DNA of 64,000 nt, taken from assembly GCF_004322855.1 (NCBI RefSeq), contig NZ_CP036402.1, positions 248,001-312,000 on the forward strand. The letters are read 5' to 3'. Of this stretch, positions 43,716-52,381 are shown piece after piece. Numbering within the stretch: the stretch's first letter is position 1; each line of letters begins with the position of its first letter. A model generated the notes under the pieces. That model was not told the origin of the DNA and made no database searches. It saw nothing but the letters and a program-made list of their open reading frames with translations. A program made the translations under genes and the position numbers. The DNA comes from Egibacter rhizosphaerae (GTDB lineage Bacteria; Actinomycetota; Nitriliruptoria; Euzebyales; Egibacteraceae).

Positions 43716-44432
43716 CTAGGTGTCGGTCGACGTCCGGCCGCGCCCCCCGCGCGACGTCGCCAACCCGGCGAGCCACTCGACGGCCCCGCGCCACGCGGCC
43801 AGCACATGCGGCCTCGGGGGCGAGCCGCCGCGCAGCTCGTCGATGAGCCCGTCGAGCGCCTCCCGGTGGCGCTGGGCGGCCAGCTCGCCCAGTTCCGCGA
43901 GCCGGACCCGCTCCCGCCGACGAGGCACGCTGCGGATACCGAAGGCGAGGTGCGGTGCACAGATCTCGCGGCCCTCGACCCGCGCCGCCCGGTCCAGTTC
44001 GCCCTTAGGAGTGGCCGCGGCGAGTGCGTGCAGCGCCCGCCGGGCCCAGACCTCGGTCACGCCGCACAGCGGGCAGCGAGCGAGCCCGGCCCGCTGGCGG
44101 CGACCTCGACCCGGCAGGTTTGGCCGTGAGGCTTCCCGGGCCAACCGCTGTTGCACGCTGGGGACGAGGTCGACGTACAACCGGGCGACCGCGTGTCCCT
44201 CGTTGGCGCGTTCCGCCGCCGCGAGCAGGGTGCGGGCGTGGTCCCGGCACGGTCCCCTGGCCGCGCGCCACCGTTCGCGTGTCCCCGGATCGGTGACGGA
44301 CTCGCCGAGCAAACGGGTCGCTTCCGCGTGAGCCACGCGGGCGATCCCGGTGCAGATCGGACATCCCGGTTCCGCGAGCACCGTGAGCAGCTCCGAGCTG
44401 ACGCGTTCGTGCGACCGCACGGTCTCGAGCAT
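43716..44432 (-). CDS. Cys-rich protein, DUF6062-like
   Basis: A 238-residue soluble protein with two similar halves, each containing a CPxC pair (CPIC near residue 27 and CPLC near 140) followed by Cys-x2-His (CRDHA, CAPHL). The spacing suggests two zinc or iron sites. The family is tentatively DUF6062; the function is unknown. The ATG at 44432 has GGGGAGTGAC. It is divergent from the YeeE-like gene. Confidence 0.6.
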   Translation of the reverse strand: MLETVRSHERVSSELLTVLAEPGCPICTGIARVAHAEATRLLGESVTDPGTRERWRAARGPCRDHARTLLAAAERANEGHAVARLYVDLVPSVQQRLAREASRPNLPGRGRRQRAGLARCPLCGVTEVWARRALHALAAATPKGELDRAARVEGREICAPHLAFGIRSVPRRRERVRLAELGELAAQRHREALDGLIDELRGGSPPRPHVLAAWRGAVEWLAGLATSRGGRGRTSTDT

Positions 44433-44637
44433 GTCACTCCCCTGCGTGCCGGCGTCGGATGCGCAACGTCGGTGACGGTCACCGCAGCGATCCCTTCCTG
44501 AGAGCGGGACAATAGCGATCGCACCACCACGCGAGGGCCCGACACGGGCTATCGGAGGAGGGGACGAGGTGAGCGCTGGCCGACCCGGGTCCGATGGGCC
44601 TGCCGCTCCAGCGTGATCCCGCAGGAGGCGCGAGAGG

Positions 44638-45618
44638 ATGGCAGCGGAACTCGCCGCCGGCGCGCTGGCCGGTGGGGTCTTCGGGTACGTGCTGCAACGC
44701 GGGCAGCACTGCTTCCACGCCACGTTCCGTGGTGCACTCGAGCATCGCTGGGGCCTCGCCAAGGCCTGGCTGCTGGCGGTCGCCATCGGCGCGGTGGGGC
44801 TCGCCCTCGTCTACACCCTGTCGCCCTGGGACCAGCTGAGCCGCGGGCTCGCCTTCCGGCCGGTGGACAACGTCGTTGGTGGGCTCGTCTTCGGCGCGGG
44901 GATGGCGGTGGCAGCGTCGTGCGTCTCCGGGCTCTGGTACAAGCTGGGGGCCGGCATGATCGGGGCCGGGGTCGGTCTCGCCGCATGGGCGGTGGGTGAC
45001 GTGGTGGGCTCGGGGCTTCCCGCGCTCGGACCCACCCTGCTGCCTGGAGGCGACGCCGCGACCGTCCCGGGTGTGCTTGGCCTGCCCAGGCTCGCCGTTG
45101 CCGGCCTGTTGCTGCTCGTGGTCCTCGTGCTCCTCGCGCGGACCCGGCGGGACGCTCCCACCCGTTCGTGGCAGTGGTCCTGGCCGCTCGCGGGCTCGGC
45201 CCTGGGGCTCGGGCTCGTAGTGACATGGCTCGCTGCCGGGGCGGCCGGCACGGGGTTCGGTGCCAGCACCACGGGAGCGGCGTCGGGGCTCGTCGCCGGC
45301 AGCCCGGCCTGGTGGCGGATCGCGTTCCTCGTCGCCATCGTCGTCGGGGCGGCCCTCGCCGCCGGGACGGCGGGTGGCTGGTGGCTGCGGAGCGAGCACC
45401 GGTCACGCTACGCGGGCCTGTTGGCGGGCGGATTCCTCCTCGGCCTCGGGGCACAGGTGGCGGGGGGCTGCAACTTGGGCCACGCCCTCTCCGGTGTCGC
45501 CCAGATGAACGTCTCGTCGCTGGTCGTCGTCGCCGCGATGACCTCCGGGATCGCGGGGGTTCGACGACTGCAGCGCAGAGCGCCCGACCCCTCGGACCAG
45601 CCACGGGCTTCGGCGTAG
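44638..45618 (+). CDS. YeeE/YedE family thiosulfate-type transporter
   Basis: A 326-residue membrane protein with eight to nine helices. Conserved Cys motifs of the TsuA/YeeE family are visible: RGQHCFHATFRG near the start, VAASCVSGLWYKLGAGMIGA and VAGGCNLGHALSG at the end, the cysteines that relay thiosulfate through the membrane. No adjacent TusA-like partner is present. The ATG at 44638 has GCGAGAGG upstream. With the CDO/rhodanese operon it adds to the sulfur-handling theme. Confidence 0.87.
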   Translation: MAAELAAGALAGGVFGYVLQRGQHCFHATFRGALEHRWGLAKAWLLAVAIGAVGLALVYTLSPWDQLSRGLAFRPVDNVVGGLVFGAGMAVAASCVSGLWYKLGAGMIGAGVGLAAWAVGDVVGSGLPALGPTLLPGGDAATVPGVLGLPRLAVAGLLLLVVLVLLARTRRDAPTRSWQWSWPLAGSALGLGLVVTWLAAGAAGTGFGASTTGAASGLVAGSPAWWRIAFLVAIVVGAALAAGTAGGWWLRSEHRSRYAGLLAGGFLLGLGAQVAGGCNLGHALSGVAQMNVSSLVVVAAMTSGIAGVRRLQRRAPDPSDQPRASA

Positions 45619-45632
45619 ACCGGACGTCGTTC

Positions 45633-45661
45633 GCGGTCGCGCGGATCGTGCCGGCGACCGC
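45633..45661 (+). terminator. Hairpin after YeeE gene
   Basis: Perfect 8-bp stem GCGGTCGC/GCGACCGC with a 13-nt loop, 15 nt downstream of the transporter stop. Confidence 0.5.
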
Positions 45662-45741
45662 GTCGAACGGCATCGGCTGCTCACAGAACACGGGGATGCC
45701 GCCGACCACGGACACGCCGACCCGGCACCGTGAACCGCCAC

Positions 45742-45792
45742 TTCACGCTCGCGACCGACCGTGCTACTTTGCTGGCGGTCAGTCGGACTGAC
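45742..45792 (+). promoter_or_regulatory. Promoter and palindrome for GAF-GAF-ANTAR gene
   Basis: TTCACG (45742-45747), a 17-nt spacer, then TACTTT (45765-45770), followed by the 15-bp palindrome GTCAGTCGGACTGAC (45778-45792) where transcription should begin. The layout suggests a repressor-controlled promoter about 40 nt upstream of the GTG at 45835. Confidence 0.45.
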
Positions 45793-45834
45793 GTGCAGGG
45801 GCGAGCCGTATCGAGCGAGTCTGCGAGGTAACCC

Positions 45835-47130
45835 GTGGCAGCCGAGGGGGCCATCACCGATGACGGGCCGGCTCGCGCGGACTCGGGACGGGCCCGTGCG
45901 TTGCTCACTCGCCTGCAGCGGTTGACCCTCCAGCTCGGCCAGGCGCTGTCGGTCGAGGATGTCCTGGAGGTGATGGTCACCACGGTCGGGGAGGAGCTGG
46001 CCGCGGACTTCGTTTCCGTGTGGCTCCTCGAGGGCCCCGATCCCCGTACCCTTCGTCGAGTGCGTGACGTCGGCGTGCCCAGCGATGTCATGGCCGACTG
46101 GGACGCGGTCGCCGACGACGAGCGCTGGCCTCTCGCATGGGCCCTGCACCACCACGAGCTCGTGGAGTGGAGCGACCGCGAGGAACGGCGGACGCGATTC
46201 CCCGCCGTGCCGGAGGACTCGATTCGGCACGAGGCACACCTCGTCGCGCCGCTCGCAGTTCAGGGTAGGGATCTGGGGGGCATCGTCTTCGGCTTCGCCG
46301 AGCCGCGCACGTTCGACCCGGAGCAACGCGAGTTCATGCGTGCGGTCGCGGGCCAGTGCGCGCAGGCGCTCCACCGGGCGCACCTGCACGAGCGCCTCAC
46401 CACGGAGCGCGAGCGCGCGGAGTTCCGCGCCGGAGTGGGGCAGGTGCTCGTTCGCTCGTTGGACGAGCAACAGCTCATCAAGCAGCTCGCCGAGATGGCC
46501 GGACCCTCCCTGGCCGACGCGTGCGTGATCGCCACCGTCGGGGAGGAGGGGCAGCTCCACCCCGTCGCGTCCGCGCACCGCGACCCGACCAAGCGCGCGC
46601 TCCTCGACCAACTCGTGGCCCTCCAGGAACCGGTGCGCAACCCGTATCTGCTCAAGGCCATCGAAGCCGGGGAAGCAGTGGTCCTGCCGACGGTCCACCC
46701 ACACACACTGGACGACGTGACGTTGAGCGCGGAGCATCGCGAGCTGCTCGACCGCTTCGGGGCCACCTCGGCGATCGCGGCACCCCTACGCGCCCACGAC
46801 GAGACCCACGGGGTCCTGGTCGTGGTTAACACGAGCGAGGACCGCCAGCTCACCGACGAGGACGTGTCGCTCGTCGACAGCGTCGCCAGCCAGGCCGCCC
46901 TGGCGATCAGCAACGCCCGGGCGCACGGCCACGTCCGCGAGCTCAGCGAACAGCTCGAAGGCGCGTTGGACTCCCGGGTGGTGATCGAGCAAGCGAAGGG
47001 CGTGCTGGCCGAGCGCTACGGCGAGGACCCCGAGACGGCGTTCGATCGCTTGCGACACGCCGCGCGCAGCTCCCACGAGAGCATCCACGTCACCGCCGAA
47101 GCGGTGCTGGCGGGACGCGTCCGGCCCTGA
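45835..47130 (+). CDS. GAF-GAF-ANTAR regulator
   Basis: A 431-residue regulator: two GAF domains (about residues 25-185 and 200-355) and a C-terminal ANTAR domain (about 370-428, LEGALDSRVVIEQAKGVLAERYG). ANTAR proteins bind nascent RNA to prevent termination in response to a GAF signal. The GTG at 45835 has GAGGTAA upstream. It shares an almost identical EQAKG core with the shorter GAF-ANTAR at 40.2 kb, but has an extra sensor. A palindrome sits at its presumed promoter. Confidence 0.87.
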   Translation: MAAEGAITDDGPARADSGRARALLTRLQRLTLQLGQALSVEDVLEVMVTTVGEELAADFVSVWLLEGPDPRTLRRVRDVGVPSDVMADWDAVADDERWPLAWALHHHELVEWSDREERRTRFPAVPEDSIRHEAHLVAPLAVQGRDLGGIVFGFAEPRTFDPEQREFMRAVAGQCAQALHRAHLHERLTTERERAEFRAGVGQVLVRSLDEQQLIKQLAEMAGPSLADACVIATVGEEGQLHPVASAHRDPTKRALLDQLVALQEPVRNPYLLKAIEAGEAVVLPTVHPHTLDDVTLSAEHRELLDRFGATSAIAAPLRAHDETHGVLVVVNTSEDRQLTDEDVSLVDSVASQAALAISNARAHGHVRELSEQLEGALDSRVVIEQAKGVLAERYGEDPETAFDRLRHAARSSHESIHVTAEAVLAGRVRP

Positions 47131-47154
47131 CGAGCGCTCACGTGTTCCTGCACG

Positions 47155-48114
47155 TCAGGCACTCTTGGCGTGGTGCGGCTCCTCCGCCGCGCGGAGCGCC
47201 TCGATGAGCTGCTCCTTCGTCATGCGGGAGCGCCCGGGCAGCTGGCGCGTCTGCGCGAGCTCGTACAGCTCGTCACGGGAGCGCTCCTCGAGCGGCGGGC
47301 TCTCGTCCGCGGAAGCCTCTCCCGCCTCGGCCTGCGGCGGGGGGCTGCCCTGGCGGCGGGCGCTCTCCTGCAGGGCGGCGACCAGGTCGATCACCCCGCT
47401 CGGCTCCTCGGCGGTGGGGGCGGCAGCGATCTCCTCGCCACGCACCTTCTGGTCGATGACCTGGAGGAGGTGCTCGCGGTAGCGGTCCTCGTGGCGGGTG
47501 GGCTCCCACTCCTCGGTCCACGCGTCGATCAACTGGGTGGCCGCGGCGAGCTCACGCTGCTCGGGCTCGATCGACGGTGCCTCGATCGACGTCGGCGCCA
47601 CCACCTCGTCCGCGAAGTGCATCGTGTGCAGGGTGAGCCGGCCCTCGACCGGGCGTGCCAGGACGAGATGCTCCTTGGAGCGAAGGACGAGCCGCCCGAC
47701 CGCCGCGCGACCGCTCTCCTCCATCGCTCGCACCAACAGGGCGTACGGCCGCCCCGCCGCGTCGCCACTGGGGCCCGCGTAGTAGGTCCGGTTGAAGTAG
47801 CGCGGGTCGACGTCCGCGACGTCGACGAACTCCTCGACCGCGATCGTTCGGACGCTCTCCGGAGCGGCCGCCTCGAGCTCGTGATCCTCGATCGTGACGT
47901 AGCGGCCGTCCTCGAGCTCGTAGGCGCGGGCGATGCGCTCGTTGGGCACCTCCTCGCCGGTGTCCTCCGAGACACGGCGATAGCGGATCCGCGAACCGGT
48001 CTCCTGCTCCCGCTGATGGAACTTGACGGAGCGTTCCTGCACCGCCGTGTAGAGCTTGACCGGCACATTGACCAGCCCGAAGGCGATGACCCCGGTCCAG
48101 ACCGCGCGCGGCAT
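47155..48114 (-). CDS. ku: Ku protein for non-homologous end joining
   Basis: A 319-residue bacterial Ku, a DNA double-strand-end-binding homodimer. The core runs from VWTGVIAFGLVNVPVKLYTA through YFNRTYYAGPSGDAAGRPYALL and LHTMHFADEVV; the C-terminal 45 residues (RSRDELYELAQTRQLPGRSRMTKEQLIEALR, in parts) form a SAP-like DNA-binding tail seen in some actinobacterial Ku proteins. The ATG at 48114 has GGAGG upstream. It recruits LigD, whose gene lies 0.5 kb further on the same strand. Confidence 0.95.
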   Translation of the reverse strand: MPRAVWTGVIAFGLVNVPVKLYTAVQERSVKFHQREQETGSRIRYRRVSEDTGEEVPNERIARAYELEDGRYVTIEDHELEAAAPESVRTIAVEEFVDVADVDPRYFNRTYYAGPSGDAAGRPYALLVRAMEESGRAAVGRLVLRSKEHLVLARPVEGRLTLHTMHFADEVVAPTSIEAPSIEPEQRELAAATQLIDAWTEEWEPTRHEDRYREHLLQVIDQKVRGEEIAAAPTAEEPSGVIDLVAALQESARRQGSPPPQAEAGEASADESPPLEERSRDELYELAQTRQLPGRSRMTKEQLIEALRAAEEPHHAKSA

Positions 48115-48270
48115 CGTGCCTCACCTCCCGGTGCGGCCCGCGAGCCGGGTGCGTGGCCCTCGCTCGGGGTGCCGACACATGTTTGTCCCCTGCTTACCCC
48201 GTGAGGCCCACCTTACGCGAGGCCTACTGACCAGGTTGCGCCACCGTGTCAGACTCGTGAAAGCGTAAAC

Positions 48271-48282
48271 CACAAACTTGTG
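48271..48282. promoter_or_regulatory. Short inverted repeat upstream of Cys-rich small gene
   Basis: CACAAACTTGTG, a perfect 5-2-5 inverted repeat, 56 nt upstream of the small Cys-rich gene and between it and divergent ku. Possible operator; short enough to be chance. Confidence 0.3.
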
Positions 48283-48337
48283 AGTTACCCTGAGGGTGTC
48301 ATCCGGCGAAGGAACGTGGCCTCCCAAAGGAATGCGC

Positions 48338-48541
48338 ATGGACGCCCAAGCTTTGGACCTCTGCCGCGGAGAGTTGCTCGTCCACGCGGATGGCTGGCTC
48401 GAGTGCACCGAGCCCGGCTGTGTGGACCTGCACATCGACGCCCATCCCTGGGTCGTGTGGTGCGAGGCCGAATGGTCCCACTGCGCGTGCCGCGAGGACG
48501 CGCCCACCCGTGAGGGTTGGGCCTTCCAACCGGCAGCCTAG
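48338..48541 (+). CDS. Small Cys-rich protein
   Basis: A 67-residue soluble protein (MDAQALDLCRGELLVHADGW) with six cysteines: LC, ECTEPGC, WCEAEW and HCAC, arranged like a small zinc or iron site. The ATG at 48338 has AAAGG seven nucleotides upstream, better placed than the ATG at 48332. It lies between Ku and LigD but on the opposite strand. No family was recognised; a stress-related zinc protein is possible. Confidence 0.6.
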   Translation: MDAQALDLCRGELLVHADGWLECTEPGCVDLHIDAHPWVVWCEAEWSHCACREDAPTREGWAFQPAA

Positions 48542-48610
48542 CCCCGCGGCAACCGGAGACGGCGCCAACGGCGGGGCGGTACGCGTGGGCCGCATCGCCG
48601 ACCGCGCCGG

Positions 48611-50584
48611 CTACACCTCCCCAGCGGTGGGCGAGGTGACCAAGCCCTTGTAGGCGGGGGCGCGCAGCCGCCCGTCATCGGTCACTTCGGCGTACTCCAC
48701 CCAACACGCCAGGTCGGGGCGGACCCACCGCCCGTCCCTCGGCGGTACCGGACCGTCATCGAACGGGCACCGGTCGATCGTGCGTTCGCCGAGCATCGCG
48801 GAGAGCCGGTCGAGTTCGCGGTCGGTGAAGCCCGTGCCGACACGGCCGACGAAGCGCAGGCTCCCCGAGTCCCACACCCCGAGGAGCAAGCTGGCGAAGC
48901 TCCCCGCACGGGCTCCCTGACCGGGTGTCCAGCCGCCGATGACGCAGCGTGCCCGTCGACGTACCTTGAGCTTGAGCCAGTCGTGGCTGCGTCTACCGGG
49001 TCGGTACGGCGACGCGAGGCGTTTCGCGATCAACCCTTCCAGTCCGCGCTCCGCGACGGACGAGAGCATCGCCGTACCGTGCTCGTGCACCCCCTCGCTG
49101 CGCACGATCGGGGGCCGCGGTTCCAGCACGTCGTCCAAGCGGGCGAGGCGCTCGTGCAACGGACGCTCGAGGAGGGACGACCCGTCGACCGCGAGCAGGT
49201 CGAAGACGACGTAGGTGACCGGCACGTCGGCCTGCGCCCCGGGTGGAGGGAGCCGGCGATGCATCCGGTGCTGGAGCCGTTGGAACGATGGGAGCCCGTC
49301 GTCGTCCAGCGCGACGAGCTCGCCGTCCAGCACCGCGGAGGATGCCCGCACCTGCTGCGCCAGCTCCGCCGCCTCCGGGTAGGTGGCCGTCACGTCGTTC
49401 CCGGCCCGCGTGTGCAACCGCACCTCGCCCGAGACTCCCGCGACCACCGTCGCGAGGGCGCGCACGCCGTCCCACTTCACCTCGAAGCGCCACTCGGGAT
49501 CGTCGAACCCGCCGCCGTTCCACGCGGTCGCCAGCATCGGGGCGAACCGGGGTGACGGGTCCTCGCCGCGTCGAGCCTTGACGCGATGGCGCGCGGGCGC
49601 CTCCGCGTCCGCGACTCCGAGGATCGACATCGCCGCGCGCAGGTCTTGGTCGCCCTCGACGATGCCCGTCCCCGGATCGCCCCCCAGGGCGTCGAGCCGT
49701 GACCAGATCGAGGCGATCGTGAAGTCCTGCGGGCGGATCCCCTCCTCGACCTCCCCCCAGGTGAGCGGGGTCGCCACGGGTGCGTGCGGCTCGGGGCGCG
49801 GCGAGTAGGTCGCGGCAAGGCTCTTGCCCTCGGCGTTCATCCCGTAGTCGAGGTACACCGCCTCGGGGCGCTCCGCGACGCGCCAGCGCAGCGTGGTCCG
49901 CTCGGGGGCGACGCGATGGATGTGCTGGCACACCGCGTGGACGAAGGCGCGCACGGCGGCCGCCGAATGCGCCCGACGCAACGGCACGAACACCTGCATC
50001 CCCCTCGCGCCCGACGTCCGCGGAACGCCGACGAGGCCGAGGTGGTCGAGGGCCGCCCGCACCAGGAGGGCGACCTCTCGCACCACGTCGAAGTCGGCCC
50101 CCACGGGGTCGAGATCGAAGAACGCGTAGTCGGGTCGCCCCGGGTCGTCGACCCGCGAGTGCCAGGGATGCAGTTCGATCGCTCCCAGGTTCGCCAACCA
50201 CAGCAGGCTGCGCGTGTCCTGCGCGAGCAGGTACTCGACGGTGTGGTCGTCGCTCACCGACGTGACGGTGGCGGTCGACATCCAGGTCGGTGTGTGCGGC
50301 GGGGCCTGCTTCGCGAAGAACCCCTCCCCCTCGACCCCGTCCGGCATCCGGCGCAGCATCAGGGGGCGGTCGCGCACGTAGGGCAGCAGGTACTCGGCGA
50401 TGTTGTAGAAGTAGCCGAGCAGGTCGCCCTTCGTGTACCCCTCCTCCACCCAGTACGGCTTGTCGGGGTTGGAGACCTCGAGGTCACCGTCGGGCAACGC
50501 CACCACCCAACCACGGCCGCGCGGCTCGAGCGGCAACTCCGCCGGCATGGGGACCGTCAGCGGGCCGGTGGGCACACCCGTCAC
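48611..50584 (-). CDS. ligD: LigD: polymerase-ligase for end joining
   Basis: A 657-residue fusion of an archaeo-eukaryotic-primase-type polymerase (residues about 30-300, with FFDLDP metal Asp pair and SGARGMQVFVPL) and an ATP-dependent DNA ligase (about 345-640). Ligase motifs are EVKWDGVRAL with the adenylated Lys near residue 372, ELVALDDDG, FDLLAVDG, EGLIAKR and WLKLKVRRR. The 3'-phosphoesterase domain found in many LigD proteins is absent, so the order is Pol-Lig. The GTG at 50584 is weakly supported; an ATG at 50548 is an alternative. It acts with Ku. Confidence 0.95.
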   Translation of the reverse strand: MTGVPTGPLTVPMPAELPLEPRGRGWVVALPDGDLEVSNPDKPYWVEEGYTKGDLLGYFYNIAEYLLPYVRDRPLMLRRMPDGVEGEGFFAKQAPPHTPTWMSTATVTSVSDDHTVEYLLAQDTRSLLWLANLGAIELHPWHSRVDDPGRPDYAFFDLDPVGADFDVVREVALLVRAALDHLGLVGVPRTSGARGMQVFVPLRRAHSAAAVRAFVHAVCQHIHRVAPERTTLRWRVAERPEAVYLDYGMNAEGKSLAATYSPRPEPHAPVATPLTWGEVEEGIRPQDFTIASIWSRLDALGGDPGTGIVEGDQDLRAAMSILGVADAEAPARHRVKARRGEDPSPRFAPMLATAWNGGGFDDPEWRFEVKWDGVRALATVVAGVSGEVRLHTRAGNDVTATYPEAAELAQQVRASSAVLDGELVALDDDGLPSFQRLQHRMHRRLPPPGAQADVPVTYVVFDLLAVDGSSLLERPLHERLARLDDVLEPRPPIVRSEGVHEHGTAMLSSVAERGLEGLIAKRLASPYRPGRRSHDWLKLKVRRRARCVIGGWTPGQGARAGSFASLLLGVWDSGSLRFVGRVGTGFTDRELDRLSAMLGERTIDRCPFDDGPVPPRDGRWVRPDLACWVEYAEVTDDGRLRAPAYKGLVTSPTAGEV

Positions 50585-50652
50585 CCCCGAAGCCCGAACG
50601 GGCTGACGTCAGCAGCCGGACGTCCCACCCGCGTCACGGCGACCGCTCGGTG

Positions 50653-51060
50653 TCATGCGGCCACGGCGTGCAGCACCTGCCGGCAGGCCTCCTCGCAGCG
50701 TCGACACGCCTCGGCGCACACCCGACAATGGTCGTGGCTGCTGGCGTGCCGCTCGCACTCGTCGGCGCAGGCCGCGCAGAGTTGGGCACACGCCCAGAGA
50801 ACCGCTTGCACCACGCCTTTGTCGTAGTCGGTGTGACGTGACAGGACACGTCCCGCGGTCGCGCATTGATCGGCACAGTCGAGGTCGAGGCGGATGCAGT
50901 CGCGCAGCATCCCCACCTCGCCCTCGGACAGGCACGCATCCGCACAGGCCGTGCAAGCTTGTGCACAGTCGGAGAGCGCGTCCACGACGTTCGCCACGAG
51001 ATCCGCATCGAGGCTGAGTGTGCCAGGGTGTGTGTCGAGCATCTGCCGGGCGTAGCTCAT
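50653..51060 (-). CDS. Four-helix-bundle copper-binding protein (DUF326/Csp-like)
   Basis: A 135-residue Cys-rich protein with a repeated CxxxC pattern on four helices (CAQACTACADAC, CIRLDLDCADQC, CAQLCAACADEC, CRVCAEACRRC), typical of cytosolic copper-storage Csp-like and DUF326 ferredoxin-like proteins. It probably binds several Cu(I) ions inside the bundle. The ATG at 51060 has GAGGAGG upstream. It lacks a signal peptide, so storage in the cytosol is likely. Confidence 0.85.
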   Translation of the reverse strand: MSYARQMLDTHPGTLSLDADLVANVVDALSDCAQACTACADACLSEGEVGMLRDCIRLDLDCADQCATAGRVLSRHTDYDKGVVQAVLWACAQLCAACADECERHASSHDHCRVCAEACRRCEEACRQVLHAVAA

Positions 51061-51178
51061 CTGGGCCTCCTCGTCGTCCCCGGCCGTTCACCGGGGTGAC
51101 GGCATGCTCGCTCGTCACCATTGCAAACCCGGGCCCCACGACCCGATCCTCGTCCGCGATGCCAGGGAATCAGCGACG

Positions 51179-52381
51179 TCAGCTGCCGCCCGGCGTGGTC
51201 ACCCGTCGGCGTGCCAGCACGACGCCGGCCGCGGCGAACACCGCGCCGTACACCGCCAGTGCCACGAGCAGGCCCGGAGACGCCGCCTCCCCACGCAACA
51301 TGACCGTCCGGGCCATCTCGGTGCCGTACGTCGCCGGCAACAGCCATGCAATGGGCTGGGCGAACGGCAGGAACCGATCGAGCGACAGCAGGAAGCCGCT
51401 GAGAAAGATCGTGGCGAGCAGGAGCAGCATCGCGTACTGGACCGCCTGGCTGTCGGAATTCGCCACCAGCCCGACCACGATGCCGACCGCGGTGGAGGCG
51501 AGCACGAGCATCCCGAGAGCGAGGCCCAGTTGCACCCAACTGCCGGATATCGGTACCCCGAGGCCGAACACCAGCAGCGAGACGAGCACGACGCCGACGA
51601 GGGCACCGAGCAGGAGGTAGGCGAGGAACTTGCCGACCACGTACTCCGACGTCCGCAGAGGCGCGACCTTGAACAACTCCGTCGCCCCGATCGCCCGCTC
51701 CCGGACGATCGAGAGCGCGAGCAGCGTCACGGCGAAGTGCTGGAGCAGGACCACGACGACGGCCGGCGCATAGAAGTCGGTCAGCTCGACCTCGCCGCCC
51801 AGCGCGGACGGCTCGCCCCGGAAGGGGCTCACCAGCACCTCCGGCGGGAGCTCCTGGTATTGCTGCGCAGCCTCGGTCTCCGAGGGCAGGTCGTCCTGGA
51901 CGTCGGCGATGACGTCGGCGAGCAGCCGATTGTTGACTTCCTGGACCGCGGAACGGCTCAGCAGCGTGATCGCCTGGTCCTCGATCGGGTCGATCTCGTT
52001 GTGGTGGAGCTCGATGACGGCCTGCTCGCCCTCCTGCACTCGCCCCGCGACCTCCTCGGGAAACACGACGACGAGGTCGAGGTCCCGATCGGCGAGCCCG
52101 CGCATCGCGGCCTCTTCGTCGCTGCCGACGTCCTCGACGATGAGGCGATCCCGCTCTCGCTCGTCGGCCGCGAACTCCTCCACCTGCTCTCGGATCTCCG
52201 TGTCGTCGGGGGCGACGATCGCCGTGCGCATCGGCGGGTCCTCCTCCCGCAGTCCCGCGCCGAAGACGAGCAGGATCAGGAACGGACCGACCACCAGCGC
52301 CAACAGAAGGAGCGGCTGTCGGCCGACGTCGACGACCTCCTTGCGCACGAATGCGAGCGCGCGCACCGCAGCTCGCATCAT
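51179..52381 (-). CDS. ABC-2 type exporter permease
   Basis: A 400-residue permease: one N-terminal helix (VVDVGRQPLLLLALVVGPFLILLVFG), a large periplasmic domain of about 170 residues, and a cluster of five helices after residue 210 containing SIVRERAIGATELFKVAPLR, the ABC-2 signature. The ATG overlaps the ATPase stop (ATGA). It forms a half-transporter with the upstream ATPase. Substrate unknown; such pairs export drugs, lipids or peptides. Confidence 0.88.
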   Translation of the reverse strand: MMRAAVRALAFVRKEVVDVGRQPLLLLALVVGPFLILLVFGAGLREEDPPMRTAIVAPDDTEIREQVEEFAADERERDRLIVEDVGSDEEAAMRGLADRDLDLVVVFPEEVAGRVQEGEQAVIELHHNEIDPIEDQAITLLSRSAVQEVNNRLLADVIADVQDDLPSETEAAQQYQELPPEVLVSPFRGEPSALGGEVELTDFYAPAVVVVLLQHFAVTLLALSIVRERAIGATELFKVAPLRTSEYVVGKFLAYLLLGALVGVVLVSLLVFGLGVPISGSWVQLGLALGMLVLASTAVGIVVGLVANSDSQAVQYAMLLLLATIFLSGFLLSLDRFLPFAQPIAWLLPATYGTEMARTVMLRGEAASPGLLVALAVYGAVFAAAGVVLARRRVTTPGGS

